Origin: UBA1014 sp964344035
Lineage (GTDB): Bacteria; SAR324; NAC60-12
NCBI GenBank assembly: GCA_964344035.1
Contig: CAYFLK010000002.1
Span: 79,975 to 143,974, forward strand
DNA: 64,000 nucleotides
Direction of reading: 5' to 3'
Shown here: positions 7,843 through 15,803 of the stretch, piece after piece
Layout: every line of letters begins with the position of its first letter
How positions within the stretch are numbered: the first letter of the stretch is position 1
The notes under the pieces: model-generated
The model's database searches: none
Seen by the model: only the letters and a program-made list of their open reading frames with translations
What the model was told of the DNA's origin: nothing
Made by a program: the position numbers and the translations under genes

Positions 7843-8712
7843 ATGAGAACATTTCTTGACCGGATGCGGGACTTGAAGCTGGCGGAAATATCCAGTCGTC
7901 AGTCTGAAGCTCCCATCGAAAAACTGCGTTCGCGGGCCTCCGTGATTCCTCCTGCCCCATCCTTCAAAGAGGTGCTCACTCGGGCAGCGGAAAAGCCACT
8001 GTCCTTGATCGCCGAGGTTAAGGCGCGGGCGCCCGGGAGGGAAAACGTGAGCAGTCTCGAACCAGCCCCTGTGGTCCGGGATTATGTCTCCGGGGGCGCA
8101 AAAGCCATTTCCGTGCTCACCGACCGGACATGGTTCGGCGGCAGTCTGGAGGTTTTGGAGGAAGTGCACAAAACCGTTTCGGTACCACTGTTGCACAAGG
8201 ATTTCATCATTTCATCATACCAGCTGCTGGAAGGAAGGGTGCGCGGCAGCAGCGCCGCGCTGGTGCTGGCATATTATTTCAATGAAACAGAACTGGGGAA
8301 AATGATTGAAGAGTGCAAAACGCTGGGTCTGGAGCCGGTGGTGGAATGCTCTCTCGAGGAGGAACTGCCCAGGGCTCTGGCGGTTGATCCGGATGTGCTG
8401 ATGATCAATAATCGGCCTATCGCGGCTCTTCCTGAAGAACCTAGCGGGACGTATCAGCGGGGCAGCGTTGAAGTGACCCTGGACTGGTGGAAACGCAACC
8501 CGGCTTTGCGGCAGTGGAAAGCGCGGCCGGGGCGGCTGCTTGTCAGCGCGAGCTTCATTGACTCTTTTGAACACGTCCGTCGCCTGATGGCAGTTCCGTG
8601 TGACGCCTGCCTGGTCGGCAATGCCGCGATGACCGCCACGGACCGTGTTGCATTCTTGAAATCCCTGCGGGGGGGGGGAATTGATAATCATTCAATGATA
8701 CAGGATTCATGA
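7843..8712 (+). CDS. Indole-3-glycerol-phosphate-synthase-like TIM barrel (divergent TrpC)
   Basis: The protein follows the TrpC barrel: 'LIAEVKARAPG' (Glu58, Lys60), 'LTDRTWFGGSL', 'PLLHKDFIISSYQ' (Lys119), 'LEPVVECS' (Glu168), 'LMINNR' (Asn190), 'LLVSASF', 'LVGNAAM'. It differs from standard enzymes where they have 'KxxSPSKG' and 'SESG': the first is 'KARAPGREN' and the second 'SASF', so the active-site Glu (Glu210 in the Sulfolobus enzyme) is Ala236 and one phosphate-gripping loop is altered. No other trp gene is near. It may be a divergent TrpC or a relative with another substrate. It overlaps the downstream receiver gene by four bases. A run of ten G lies near its 3' end. Confidence 0.7.
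   Translation: MRTFLDRMRDLKLAEISSRQSEAPIEKLRSRASVIPPAPSFKEVLTRAAEKPLSLIAEVKARAPGRENVSSLEPAPVVRDYVSGGAKAISVLTDRTWFGGSLEVLEEVHKTVSVPLLHKDFIISSYQLLEGRVRGSSAALVLAYYFNETELGKMIEECKTLGLEPVVECSLEEELPRALAVDPDVLMINNRPIAALPEEPSGTYQRGSVEVTLDWWKRNPALRQWKARPGRLLVSASFIDSFEHVRRLMAVPCDACLVGNAAMTATDRVAFLKSLRGGGIDNHSMIQDS
8669..8678 (+). repeat. Homopolymeric tract of ten G
   Basis: Ten consecutive G encode 'RGGG' near the C-terminus of the TrpC-like protein, 31 bases before the start of the receiver gene. Such tracts are prone to slippage; a one-base change would alter only the last dozen or so residues of the TrpC-like protein but could change coupling to the next gene. It could also be a sequencing artefact. 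Confidence 0.85.
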
Positions 8713-9158
8713 ATAAATTTACCAAGCATGATATGAGCATCCTGGTCGTCGATGACGACGAGAACATACGTCTGGTCCTAAGCCGCGCACTTGAAAAAGA
8801 AGGTTACCGGGTCAGCACCGCCAAAAGCGCAGAGGAAGCGCTGTCTGTGCTGCAGCGCAGTTTCTTTCACGTCGTTATCACCGATATCATGATGGCGGAA
8901 ATGAGCGGCATTGAACTGCTGGGGCAGATCAAGGAAATAAACTCGCTGATGCAAATTTACATCATGACCGCACACAGCACACTTCCGCATGTGATTCAGT
9001 GCATGAAAGGAGGCGCTTATGATTTTTTTGAAAAACCACTGCAGCTTGAAGACATACTCACCTCTCTTGGGGAAGCCGCGCGCCGCGCGGCACGCTGGAA
9101 GGAACTTTACAATAAACATTCGATTCCGGCAAAAGCGGAAAAGGCTCATGCGGAATGA
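8709..9158 (+). CDS. Single-domain response regulator, 149 aa
   Basis: A CheY-like receiver: acidic triad 'VVDDDEN' (about residues 14-17), phospho-acceptor Asp59 in 'VVITDIMMAEMSG', Thr in 'IMTAHS', and Lys in 'FFEKPLQLED'. After the receiver there are only about 25 charged residues and no output domain, so it must act through partner proteins. The start overlaps the TrpC-like stop (ATGA), implying coupled translation; a later ATG at residue 9 is possible. No histidine kinase is nearby. It converges with the polyprenyl synthase gene, 21 bases away. Confidence 0.85.
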   Translation: MNKFTKHDMSILVVDDDENIRLVLSRALEKEGYRVSTAKSAEEALSVLQRSFFHVVITDIMMAEMSGIELLGQIKEINSLMQIYIMTAHSTLPHVIQCMKGGAYDFFEKPLQLEDILTSLGEAARRAARWKELYNKHSIPAKAEKAHAE

Positions 9159-9179
9159 GGCATTCAAGGAGACGCGGAT

Positions 9180-10196
9180 TCAGAAATGGCGGGTGAGGAC
9201 ATAGGAGGCAACTTGACCGAGGGAATCGCGTGCCTCACCGGGAGGTAGACAGTCAAGTTGTTCCAGGGCTGAGCCGACATGTTCCTCCGCGCGACGGAGA
9301 GTGTGGCTGATTGATCCGTAGACCTTCATCAAACGCATGACTTCCCGCACCTGTTCCATGCTGATGATCCGTTTCTGCAGCAGTTCCTCGATGAATTTCC
9401 GGTCCTGTTCACTGGCATGCGAAAGCAGATGCAGCAGGGGCAGCGTGATTTTCCGCTCTTTCAGGTCGGTGCCGACTTGCTTGCCTGTCTGTTGGCGGTC
9501 GTCGTAATCGAGGGCGTCATCAACGATTTGGAACGCCATTCCCAGGGATTCACCATAGTTTTGCAGCGCGTCTGTTTCTTTACCCGTCGCACCAGCCAGT
9601 AATCCACCCATCCTGGTGGCGGCCCCGAACAGGCAGGCGGTTTTGTGGTAGATGATTTTCCGGTATTCATCTTCATCCGCCGACCCGAGATCACGGGTCA
9701 ACTGCAGGATTTCCCCTTCCGCCATCAGCGTGGTGGTATGGGACATCAGTACCAGTATAGGCAGGTTTCCCAGTCCTGTGAGCATATGAAAGGCTTTGGA
9801 CAACAGGTAATCCCCGGTGAGTACGCTGGCTTCATTACCCCAGATCTGCCTTGCCGCCTTTCTCGCACGGCGGGTTTCCGCCCCGTCTACAACATCGTCA
9901 TGCAGCAAGGTTGCGGTGTGCAAGTATTCGACAACCTGGGCCGCTTTCCGGATTTCAGTGTTTGTCCCGGAAAACACTGACGCAGCAAGCAGCACGAGTG
10001 AAGGCCGCAGACGCTTGCCTCCTGAAAGCAGAATGTGTTCAGAAACAGTGTTCAGCAGATCGACGTCGGTGCGGATGTCCCGCAGTATCGCTTCTTCCAG
10101 CAGTTCCAGGTCACTACCGATCGGCGCCAGGATGTTGTCCAGGGTTACGGATGGGATATCGTTTTTTTCAGCGCGAGCCAGGGATTGCGCTTCCAT
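9180..10196 (-). CDS. ispB: Octaprenyl/all-trans-polyprenyl diphosphate synthase, 338 aa
   Basis: Length and motifs fit the trans-polyprenyl synthase family: 'GGKRLRPSLVLLAA', first aspartate-rich motif 'LLHDDVVDGAETRR', and second 'FQIVDDALDYDD'. These Asp residues bind Mg-diphosphate while isopentenyl units are added to make the side chain of ubiquinone or menaquinone. The C-terminal 'SYVLTRHF' resembles IspB proteins, which argues for C8-like chain length, though chain length cannot be read reliably from sequence. It is monocistronic and convergent with the receiver gene. Confidence 0.88.
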   Translation of the reverse strand: MEAQSLARAEKNDIPSVTLDNILAPIGSDLELLEEAILRDIRTDVDLLNTVSEHILLSGGKRLRPSLVLLAASVFSGTNTEIRKAAQVVEYLHTATLLHDDVVDGAETRRARKAARQIWGNEASVLTGDYLLSKAFHMLTGLGNLPILVLMSHTTTLMAEGEILQLTRDLGSADEDEYRKIIYHKTACLFGAATRMGGLLAGATGKETDALQNYGESLGMAFQIVDDALDYDDRQQTGKQVGTDLKERKITLPLLHLLSHASEQDRKFIEELLQKRIISMEQVREVMRLMKVYGSISHTLRRAEEHVGSALEQLDCLPPGEARDSLGQVASYVLTRHF

Positions 10197-10474
10197 TCCT
10201 CTTTATAGGTGTTTCGCTGTTGAACTGTTTAAGGCTTGTGGGACGAATCTAATTTCCTATACTCCTAACGCTTGCTTTGCCGTCCGGGACATGCCCGGAC
10301 CCCAAATAATCTGCATTCCGGACAATCCGAAAGAAAAGTCCGCTCCGTCGTTCACTGCGGTGCAGTTCACTAACTCAAGTCTTTGAGGACTTGTTTTAAC
10401 AACAGAAGGCATTGAGTTAAGATCAGGGTTAGCAGTTTGGAACTGATTGAACAAGATGTTACCGGAATATTGCC

Positions 10475-10533
10475 CCTGTCTGCGCCTGCCTGTCGCTTTC
10501 GCGAGGCAGACAGGTGCAACGCACAGGCAGGCA
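10475..10533. repeat. Nested inverted repeats of CTGCCTGT type
   Basis: In the 508-base gap between ispB and the GspE-type gene, CCTGTCTGC (10475-10483) pairs with GCAGACAGG (10506-10514), and GCCTGCCTGT (about 10484-10493) pairs with ACAGGCAGGC (about 10523-10532). The whole would form overlapping hairpins. Similar shorter palindromes occur at about 40680 and 62726. They look like a small family of intergenic palindromic repeats. Nothing else recognisable, coding or RNA, is seen in this gap. Confidence 0.6.
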
Positions 10534-10704
10534 AGTTTAAAGTTTTATGAGACCAAAAAGGATACAGACTGCGATTCTCCATACGGACTCGAAAAATTGT
10601 AACAAAACAAATACAGGCTTCCAAGGTATGTTTCCGGTGTATATCGGTCAGGAAGGTAAGTCCATCCCCAAAAACTGCTCATTCCGAAGAAACTACATAG
10701 GACG

Positions 10705-12459
10705 ATGACCCTGCCCCCGTACGAAAAATGCCATCCGCTTGTGGAGATTCTGGTGAAACAATACGGTGTTTCTCCCAAACCTCTGGAGAAACTTCACGAG
10801 CAGTTGCTCGCATACCGTCATGAACCAATGCGGCTTAAAGAAATTTTTTTAAAATACGAAGTGGTTACCGAAGAATTGTTTCAACAGGCGCAAGCCACGT
10901 TTTATGAATTGGAGTACTGCGACCATTTTAACGATGCTCCGGCTGCCAGGGAATTCACTGATGTGATCCCGATCCGTTATGCGAAGCGCTTCATGTTCTT
11001 CCCTGTGCGCTGGAAGGGGAAGATCCTGGAGGTCGGCATCGAGGACCCGGCCAACACGCAACCACTCGATGATTTGAAACGGCGCTGCAAGTGCCCTGTC
11101 CAACCGGTGGTGAGCACATCACGCTCGCTGCTTGAACTGATCAACCGCAGTTTTGACAAATCGTCTTCCTCCACCGAAGAAGCGGTTGATCAACTGGAAA
11201 CAGATGAGGATTTTGAAGGAATCCTCGGTCTTGAAGAACCGGAGGACCTGCTGGAGGCAACCGATGAAGAACCGATCAAGAGACTGGTGAACAGCATCCT
11301 CTGGCAGGCGGCGAAGGAGGACGCCAGCGACATCCACATTGACCCGGCCCCGAATGAAACGGCAGTGCGGTACCGCATTGACGGTGTGCTGCACAGAATC
11401 ACCACCCTGCCGCGTCCTGCGCATGTGACAGTTGTAAACCGGATAAAGGTTATGTCCCGTCTCGACATTGCCCAGAAAGGACTACCCCAGGACGGCAGGA
11501 CGATGGTGCTGATTGCAGGGAAGAAAATCGACATACGGGTTTCAACAATCCCCACCGTGCATGGGGAAAAAATCGTCATGCGCCTGCTTTATCAGGAGGA
11601 ACGCCTGATGCAGCTAAATCAACTCGGGCTGACGCCCAAGGTGCTGAAACCCTATGAAAGGATGATTAAACGACAGGGAGGCATCATCCTGGTTACCGGG
11701 CCGACCGGCAGCGGGAAGACCACCACTCTCTATGCCACTCTTGCCGAAATCGATCACCATGCTCAGAATGTCATCACCATTGAAGACCCGGTTGAATACA
11801 AACTGCCCGGCTACAGCCAGATTGAAATCAATCCAAAACTCGGCCTGAGCTTTGCGAATGCCTTGCGTTCAGTGCTGCGCCAGGACCCGGACGTGATCAT
11901 GGTAGGAGAAATGCGTGATGCGGAAACAGCGCAGATTGCGATCCAGGCGGCATTGACCGGACACCTGGTGTTCAGCACACTCCACACCAACAGCGCTCCG
12001 GCTTCCATTACCCGTCTGATCGACATGGGCATTGAACCCTACCTTGTTTCTTCCACCATCATCGGCGTCCTGTCACAGAGACTCGTGCGCAGAATCTGCC
12101 TGGATTGCAAGGAAGGGTATGCTCCTCACCCCGAACAACTGCGCGAGTTGGGAGTCGATGCTCTGCAGCAGACCCTCGGCGGGGGTCTGCTTTTTCAGGG
12201 CAGGGGATGTAGTAACTGCAGAAATACAGGATACCATGGCAGGATGGGTATTCATGAACTATTGGTGATGAATGACCGGATCAAAAATGTAATCCTCGAA
12301 ACAAGTGATGCGAATACAATCCAGCAATGTGCGCTGGAAGAAGGGATGATCAGTTTGAAAATGGACGGCGCAGCAAAAGCCATCGAGGGAAAGACAACCG
12401 CGGAGGAAATCCTCTCCGTTTCCCGTGAGGACGAAGCGGAGATGATGGACTCCTCATGA
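10705..12459 (+). CDS. GspE/PilB-type secretion or pilus assembly ATPase, 584 aa
   Basis: An N-terminal MshEN-like region (residues 1-150) is followed by the ATPase core: Walker A 'GPTGSGKTTTLYA' (about 332-344), Asp box 'ITIEDPVEY', Walker B-like 'VIMVGEMRDAETA', and 'TGHLVFSTLHTN' His box. Near the C-terminus 'CLDC' (about 466) and 'CSNC' (about 502) make the tetracysteine zinc finger of GspE/PilB. These ATPases drive pseudopilus or type IV pilus assembly at the inner membrane. No gsp or pil partner is in the window, so it is an orphan here and the system it serves is unknown. Confidence 0.9.
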   Translation: MTLPPYEKCHPLVEILVKQYGVSPKPLEKLHEQLLAYRHEPMRLKEIFLKYEVVTEELFQQAQATFYELEYCDHFNDAPAAREFTDVIPIRYAKRFMFFPVRWKGKILEVGIEDPANTQPLDDLKRRCKCPVQPVVSTSRSLLELINRSFDKSSSSTEEAVDQLETDEDFEGILGLEEPEDLLEATDEEPIKRLVNSILWQAAKEDASDIHIDPAPNETAVRYRIDGVLHRITTLPRPAHVTVVNRIKVMSRLDIAQKGLPQDGRTMVLIAGKKIDIRVSTIPTVHGEKIVMRLLYQEERLMQLNQLGLTPKVLKPYERMIKRQGGIILVTGPTGSGKTTTLYATLAEIDHHAQNVITIEDPVEYKLPGYSQIEINPKLGLSFANALRSVLRQDPDVIMVGEMRDAETAQIAIQAALTGHLVFSTLHTNSAPASITRLIDMGIEPYLVSSTIIGVLSQRLVRRICLDCKEGYAPHPEQLRELGVDALQQTLGGGLLFQGRGCSNCRNTGYHGRMGIHELLVMNDRIKNVILETSDANTIQQCALEEGMISLKMDGAAKAIEGKTTAEEILSVSREDEAEMMDSS

Positions 12460-12788
12460 ATTATTTTTGTTGCGGCTCATGCGTTCCTGTTTCTGGATTG
12501 ACTTGCGAAATATCATTCAATCTTCAATATTAATGACTGGTTCCTGATAAAGGTTTTTTGCTGATCTGGACCTTTTAAAAAATCTAACAACCATTTCAGT
12601 GCAAAGACAGTGGTTTTAGAAATCTGAAGCAGCAAACCTTCAGTTAAAAGTGCTAAACAACCAAAGCAGGCAAGTCTGTTTCTTTTTCCCATCCCAATCC
12701 AGCCTGCCCCCGATCATGCATATGACAGGCAGCAGTTGAAGCTGAGAAGGGAACTCCGGATTTCAACATCATCTCATGCAGAGGAGAA
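12460..12788. other. Intergenic region before pckA
   Basis: About 330 bases without a convincing gene, AT-rich in its first half, with no hairpin-plus-T-run terminator that I can identify. A good ribosome-binding site (GAGGAG) precedes the pckA start. Confidence 0.5.
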
Positions 12789-14387
12789 ATGAAGATGACG
12801 CAGCCCGAGGAATTGCTCGCGCCCTATGGAATTGAAAACACGAATGTGATCCGAAATGCCATCCCCGCGGTTCTGTATGAAGAGGCGCTTCGTCACGAAC
12901 CGGATGCAGCTGTTTCTGACACTGGAGCGCTGTTGGTCTCTTCCCATGAAAAAACCGGACGCAGCCCCAAGGACAAACGGATTGTTGCCCATCCGTATCT
13001 GATTGACGATGTCTGGTGGGGAGACATCAACATCGGCATCGATGAGGACACTTTTCTCATCGTGCGGGAACGTGCTTTTGATTATCTGAATATCTGCGAT
13101 CGCCTTTATATTACCGACGGCTTTGCGGGTTGGGACCCCAAATACAGGATCAAGGTGCGTATAATCGCCTCACGTCCCTATCACGCATTGTTCATGCACA
13201 ACATGCTGATCCGCCCGGATGCGGAACAGCTTGCCGGGTTCGGGGAACCGGATTACGTGATTTTCAACGCAGGCCGTTTCCCGGCAAATCCGCGGACTAA
13301 ATACATGAGTTCTCGGACGAGCGTGGACCTCAGCTTTAAACGTAAAGAGTTGGTTATCCTCGGCACGGAATACGCGGGAGAAATGAAGAAGGGCGTGTTT
13401 ACCATCATGAACTACATCATGCCCAAACAAGGCATCCTCTCCATGCACAGTTCAGCAAATGTCGGCGATGACGGGGATGTCGCGCTCTTCTTCGGGCTTT
13501 CCGGCACCGGAAAAACAACCCTCTCCGCGGACCCGAAACGGGCGTTGATTGGCGACGACGAGCACTGCTGGACTGATGATGGGATCTTCAACGTGGAGGG
13601 AGGGTGTTACGCAAAGTGCATCAACCTGTCCGCGGAAAACGAACCGGACATCTACCAGGCTATCCGTTTCGGGACGGTGCTGGAAAACGTGGTATTTGAC
13701 GAAACGAACCGTAGGGTCGATTACAACGACGGATCGATCACGGAAAATACCCGTGCCTCCTACCCGATCGAACACATCGAAAACGCGAAAATACCTTGCA
13801 TCGGCGGACACCCGCGTAACATCCTCTTTCTCACATGCGATGCTTTCGGAGTGCTTCCTCCAGTTTGCAGGCTGAATCCCGCGCAGGCCATGTACCACTT
13901 TATCAGCGGCTACACCGCAAAGGTCGCCGGGACGGAAATGGGAGTCACTGAACCGGAAGCAACTTTTTCCGCGTGCTTCGGCGCAGCTTTCATGGTGTGG
14001 CACCCCGGCAAGTATGCGGAGTTGCTGGCGGAACGCATCAAGCGGCACGACGCCGCGGTGTGGCTGGTCAACACCGGCTGGTCCGGCGGCGGTTACGGGG
14101 TTGGAAGGCGTATGCAGCTGAAATACAGCCGGGCCATTGTTGACGCCATCCTCGCAGGGTCGCTTGCAAAGGCGCCAACCATCCGCGACCCATGGTTTGG
14201 CCTGGAAACGGTGACGGAGTGCCCCGAAGTCCCGAGTAAAATCATGCAGCCCCGGAACACCTGGAACGATCCCCAGGCCTATGACCGGGCTGCGGCAAAA
14301 CTGGCGGAAATGTTTATCGCCAATTTCAAGCAGTTTGAGCAGGATTCAAACCCTGAAATCGTTGAGGCCGGCCCGCTCACCGGATGA
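12789..14387 (+). CDS. pckA: Phosphoenolpyruvate carboxykinase (ATP), 532 aa
   Basis: Full length for the ATP-dependent family. Diagnostic segments: 'SSHEKTGRSPKDKRIV' near the N-terminus, 'MHSSANVGDDGDVALFFGLSG' leading into the P-loop 'GLSGTGKTTLSAD' (about residues 236-249), 'LIGDDEHCW' metal site, 'FDETNR' and 'NTGWSGGGYGVG'. The enzyme converts oxaloacetate and ATP to PEP and CO2, the entry to gluconeogenesis. This fits a genome growing on aromatic acids, acetate units and C4 acids; the neighbouring ATP-citrate-lyase-like enzyme and fumarate reductase also meet at oxaloacetate or malate. Monocistronic by spacing. Confidence 0.95.
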   Translation: MKMTQPEELLAPYGIENTNVIRNAIPAVLYEEALRHEPDAAVSDTGALLVSSHEKTGRSPKDKRIVAHPYLIDDVWWGDINIGIDEDTFLIVRERAFDYLNICDRLYITDGFAGWDPKYRIKVRIIASRPYHALFMHNMLIRPDAEQLAGFGEPDYVIFNAGRFPANPRTKYMSSRTSVDLSFKRKELVILGTEYAGEMKKGVFTIMNYIMPKQGILSMHSSANVGDDGDVALFFGLSGTGKTTLSADPKRALIGDDEHCWTDDGIFNVEGGCYAKCINLSAENEPDIYQAIRFGTVLENVVFDETNRRVDYNDGSITENTRASYPIEHIENAKIPCIGGHPRNILFLTCDAFGVLPPVCRLNPAQAMYHFISGYTAKVAGTEMGVTEPEATFSACFGAAFMVWHPGKYAELLAERIKRHDAAVWLVNTGWSGGGYGVGRRMQLKYSRAIVDAILAGSLAKAPTIRDPWFGLETVTECPEVPSKIMQPRNTWNDPQAYDRAAAKLAEMFIANFKQFEQDSNPEIVEAGPLTG

Positions 14388-14541
14388 AAGCCAAGCGGAA
14401 AATTGTAAAATCTCATTGACAGCGGTACCAGCATAAAACTGGATTGAACAATTCCAAACATTTCGGTGTGTTGCCATTGATGCTGATCTCGTGAAGTCTG
14501 GAATATTAATTCAGTAATTGCTTCAAAGGAATGACACCCCT

Positions 14542-14621
14542 GGGCGGACACGGGGGCCCGCCCCTACATTAAAGTGGAATAGCAGGTCCGGGTCCGTAGG
14601 GGCAAACCCCCATGTTTGCCC
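14542..14621. repeat. Intergenic inverted-repeat element with 26-base arms
   Basis: The arm at 14542-14567 and the reverse complement of 14596-14621 match at about 20 of 26 positions, and the differences are nearly all C-to-T or G-to-A transitions. Arms end in GCCCCTAC/GTAGGGGC. The pair brackets a 28-base spacer. It resembles the GC-rich 'gtaggggc' palindromic repeats scattered between genes in many environmental genomes. No gene is seen in 14388-14671. Confidence 0.7.
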
Positions 14622-14671
14622 AATGGGACCTTGATTTCACCGCTTTTCAGCCTGTTCTACTGAATTCTCAC

Positions 14672-15694
14672 TCAGGCGAAAATTCCGCCGAATTCACCCT
14701 GGATGAAGCGTTCGAAAGGCAGGTCATCCTGTTTTACGAAGCCTGGTTTGAGCAGGCCCTCGGCAAGCATCGACACCACTTCGGCCGCCCCGCAGGCGGT
14801 TGTCAGCTGGATCGCGGTCATGCCGTCTCTTCCGTATAGTTTGCGCACCCAGTTCCTCTCGGTGAGTTTCCCGTCGATGTAACCGGTCGCCTTGGCAAAA
14901 AAAACGACCACATCGTCTTCGGTGGTGGGAACATTGAGGTTGAAGATTTCGTTGGTCAGGTCCATCCTATCGCGCAGCCCGAGGTCTTCGAACATGAAGC
15001 GCAGGTAATCGACGTGTCCGGGATAGCGGATGGTTTTGTATTCCAGTTCCTGCACCACCCCCATAAATGTCTCAACCAGGGTCCCGACACCTCCGGAAGT
15101 GTTGAAGGCCTCATACTCGTATCCGTCGATTTCGATTTTCTCCAGCCCCTCGAGCGGTTTAACTTTGACAGGTTGTGACTCGACGATCGCGTCACAGGGA
15201 TGGACATATTCGTTGAGCAAACCGGCAGTGTTCCAACTGAGGTAATATGACATCCGGTTGGCAGGATACAAAGGCAGTGCTCCAACGCGCAGTTTGAGGG
15301 AAAGCGCCGTGTCGAACTGTCTCAAAAGGTGTGCGCCGACAATGTCGATCGCCCCGGGAGCCAATCCACACTGGGGGACGAGGGACCCCTCCGCATCAGC
15401 ATCGAGGTTGCGGATGAAGTTCGTTGTTTCCACGTCCTCGGTGAGATCGACATAGTGGATGCCCAATTCCACAGCCATGCGTGCAACCTGTTTGTTGGCG
15501 GTGAAATCCGCTGCTGAGAGCACGATTTGCGAACCTTCAAGAAATTTGCGCAGCGCGGAAGCATCTCCTGTGTCCACCGCACTGATTTCCGGAGAGTCGG
15601 AATGGAGGTCCCCGAGGGTTACCGCGAATTGTTTTTCCAACAGGTTTTTAAGGGTCATCCCCACTCGTCCTGCGCCTAAAATTGCCAGTTTCAT
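14672..15694 (-). CDS. Saccharopine-dehydrogenase-family NAD(P) oxidoreductase, 340 aa
   Basis: The N-terminus 'KLAILGAGRVGMTL' is a Rossmann dinucleotide-binding loop; 'VDLTEDVETTNFI' and 'PQCGLAPGAIDIVGAHL' match saccharopine dehydrogenase / lysine 6-dehydrogenase-type proteins, as does 'YEAFNTSGGVGTLVETF'. Members oxidise lysine, saccharopine or carboxynorspermidine. It follows a class-III aminotransferase on the same strand after 109 bases, so the two may act on the same amino acid or polyamine, for example a lysine or beta-amino acid route; this is inference from context. Converges with pckA across the inverted-repeat element. Confidence 0.75.
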   Translation of the reverse strand: MKLAILGAGRVGMTLKNLLEKQFAVTLGDLHSDSPEISAVDTGDASALRKFLEGSQIVLSAADFTANKQVARMAVELGIHYVDLTEDVETTNFIRNLDADAEGSLVPQCGLAPGAIDIVGAHLLRQFDTALSLKLRVGALPLYPANRMSYYLSWNTAGLLNEYVHPCDAIVESQPVKVKPLEGLEKIEIDGYEYEAFNTSGGVGTLVETFMGVVQELEYKTIRYPGHVDYLRFMFEDLGLRDRMDLTNEIFNLNVPTTEDDVVVFFAKATGYIDGKLTERNWVRKLYGRDGMTAIQLTTACGAAEVVSMLAEGLLKPGFVKQDDLPFERFIQGEFGGIFA

Positions 15695-15803
15695 TACGCC
15701 TCTTATAAAAATATGCTGTAACCTCCTGAGTCCTCAATGATTGTAAACTTCAAAGGGTGAACGGGCAAGTTTGACAGGCTTTGCATTGTGGGAAAGATGA
15801 AAA

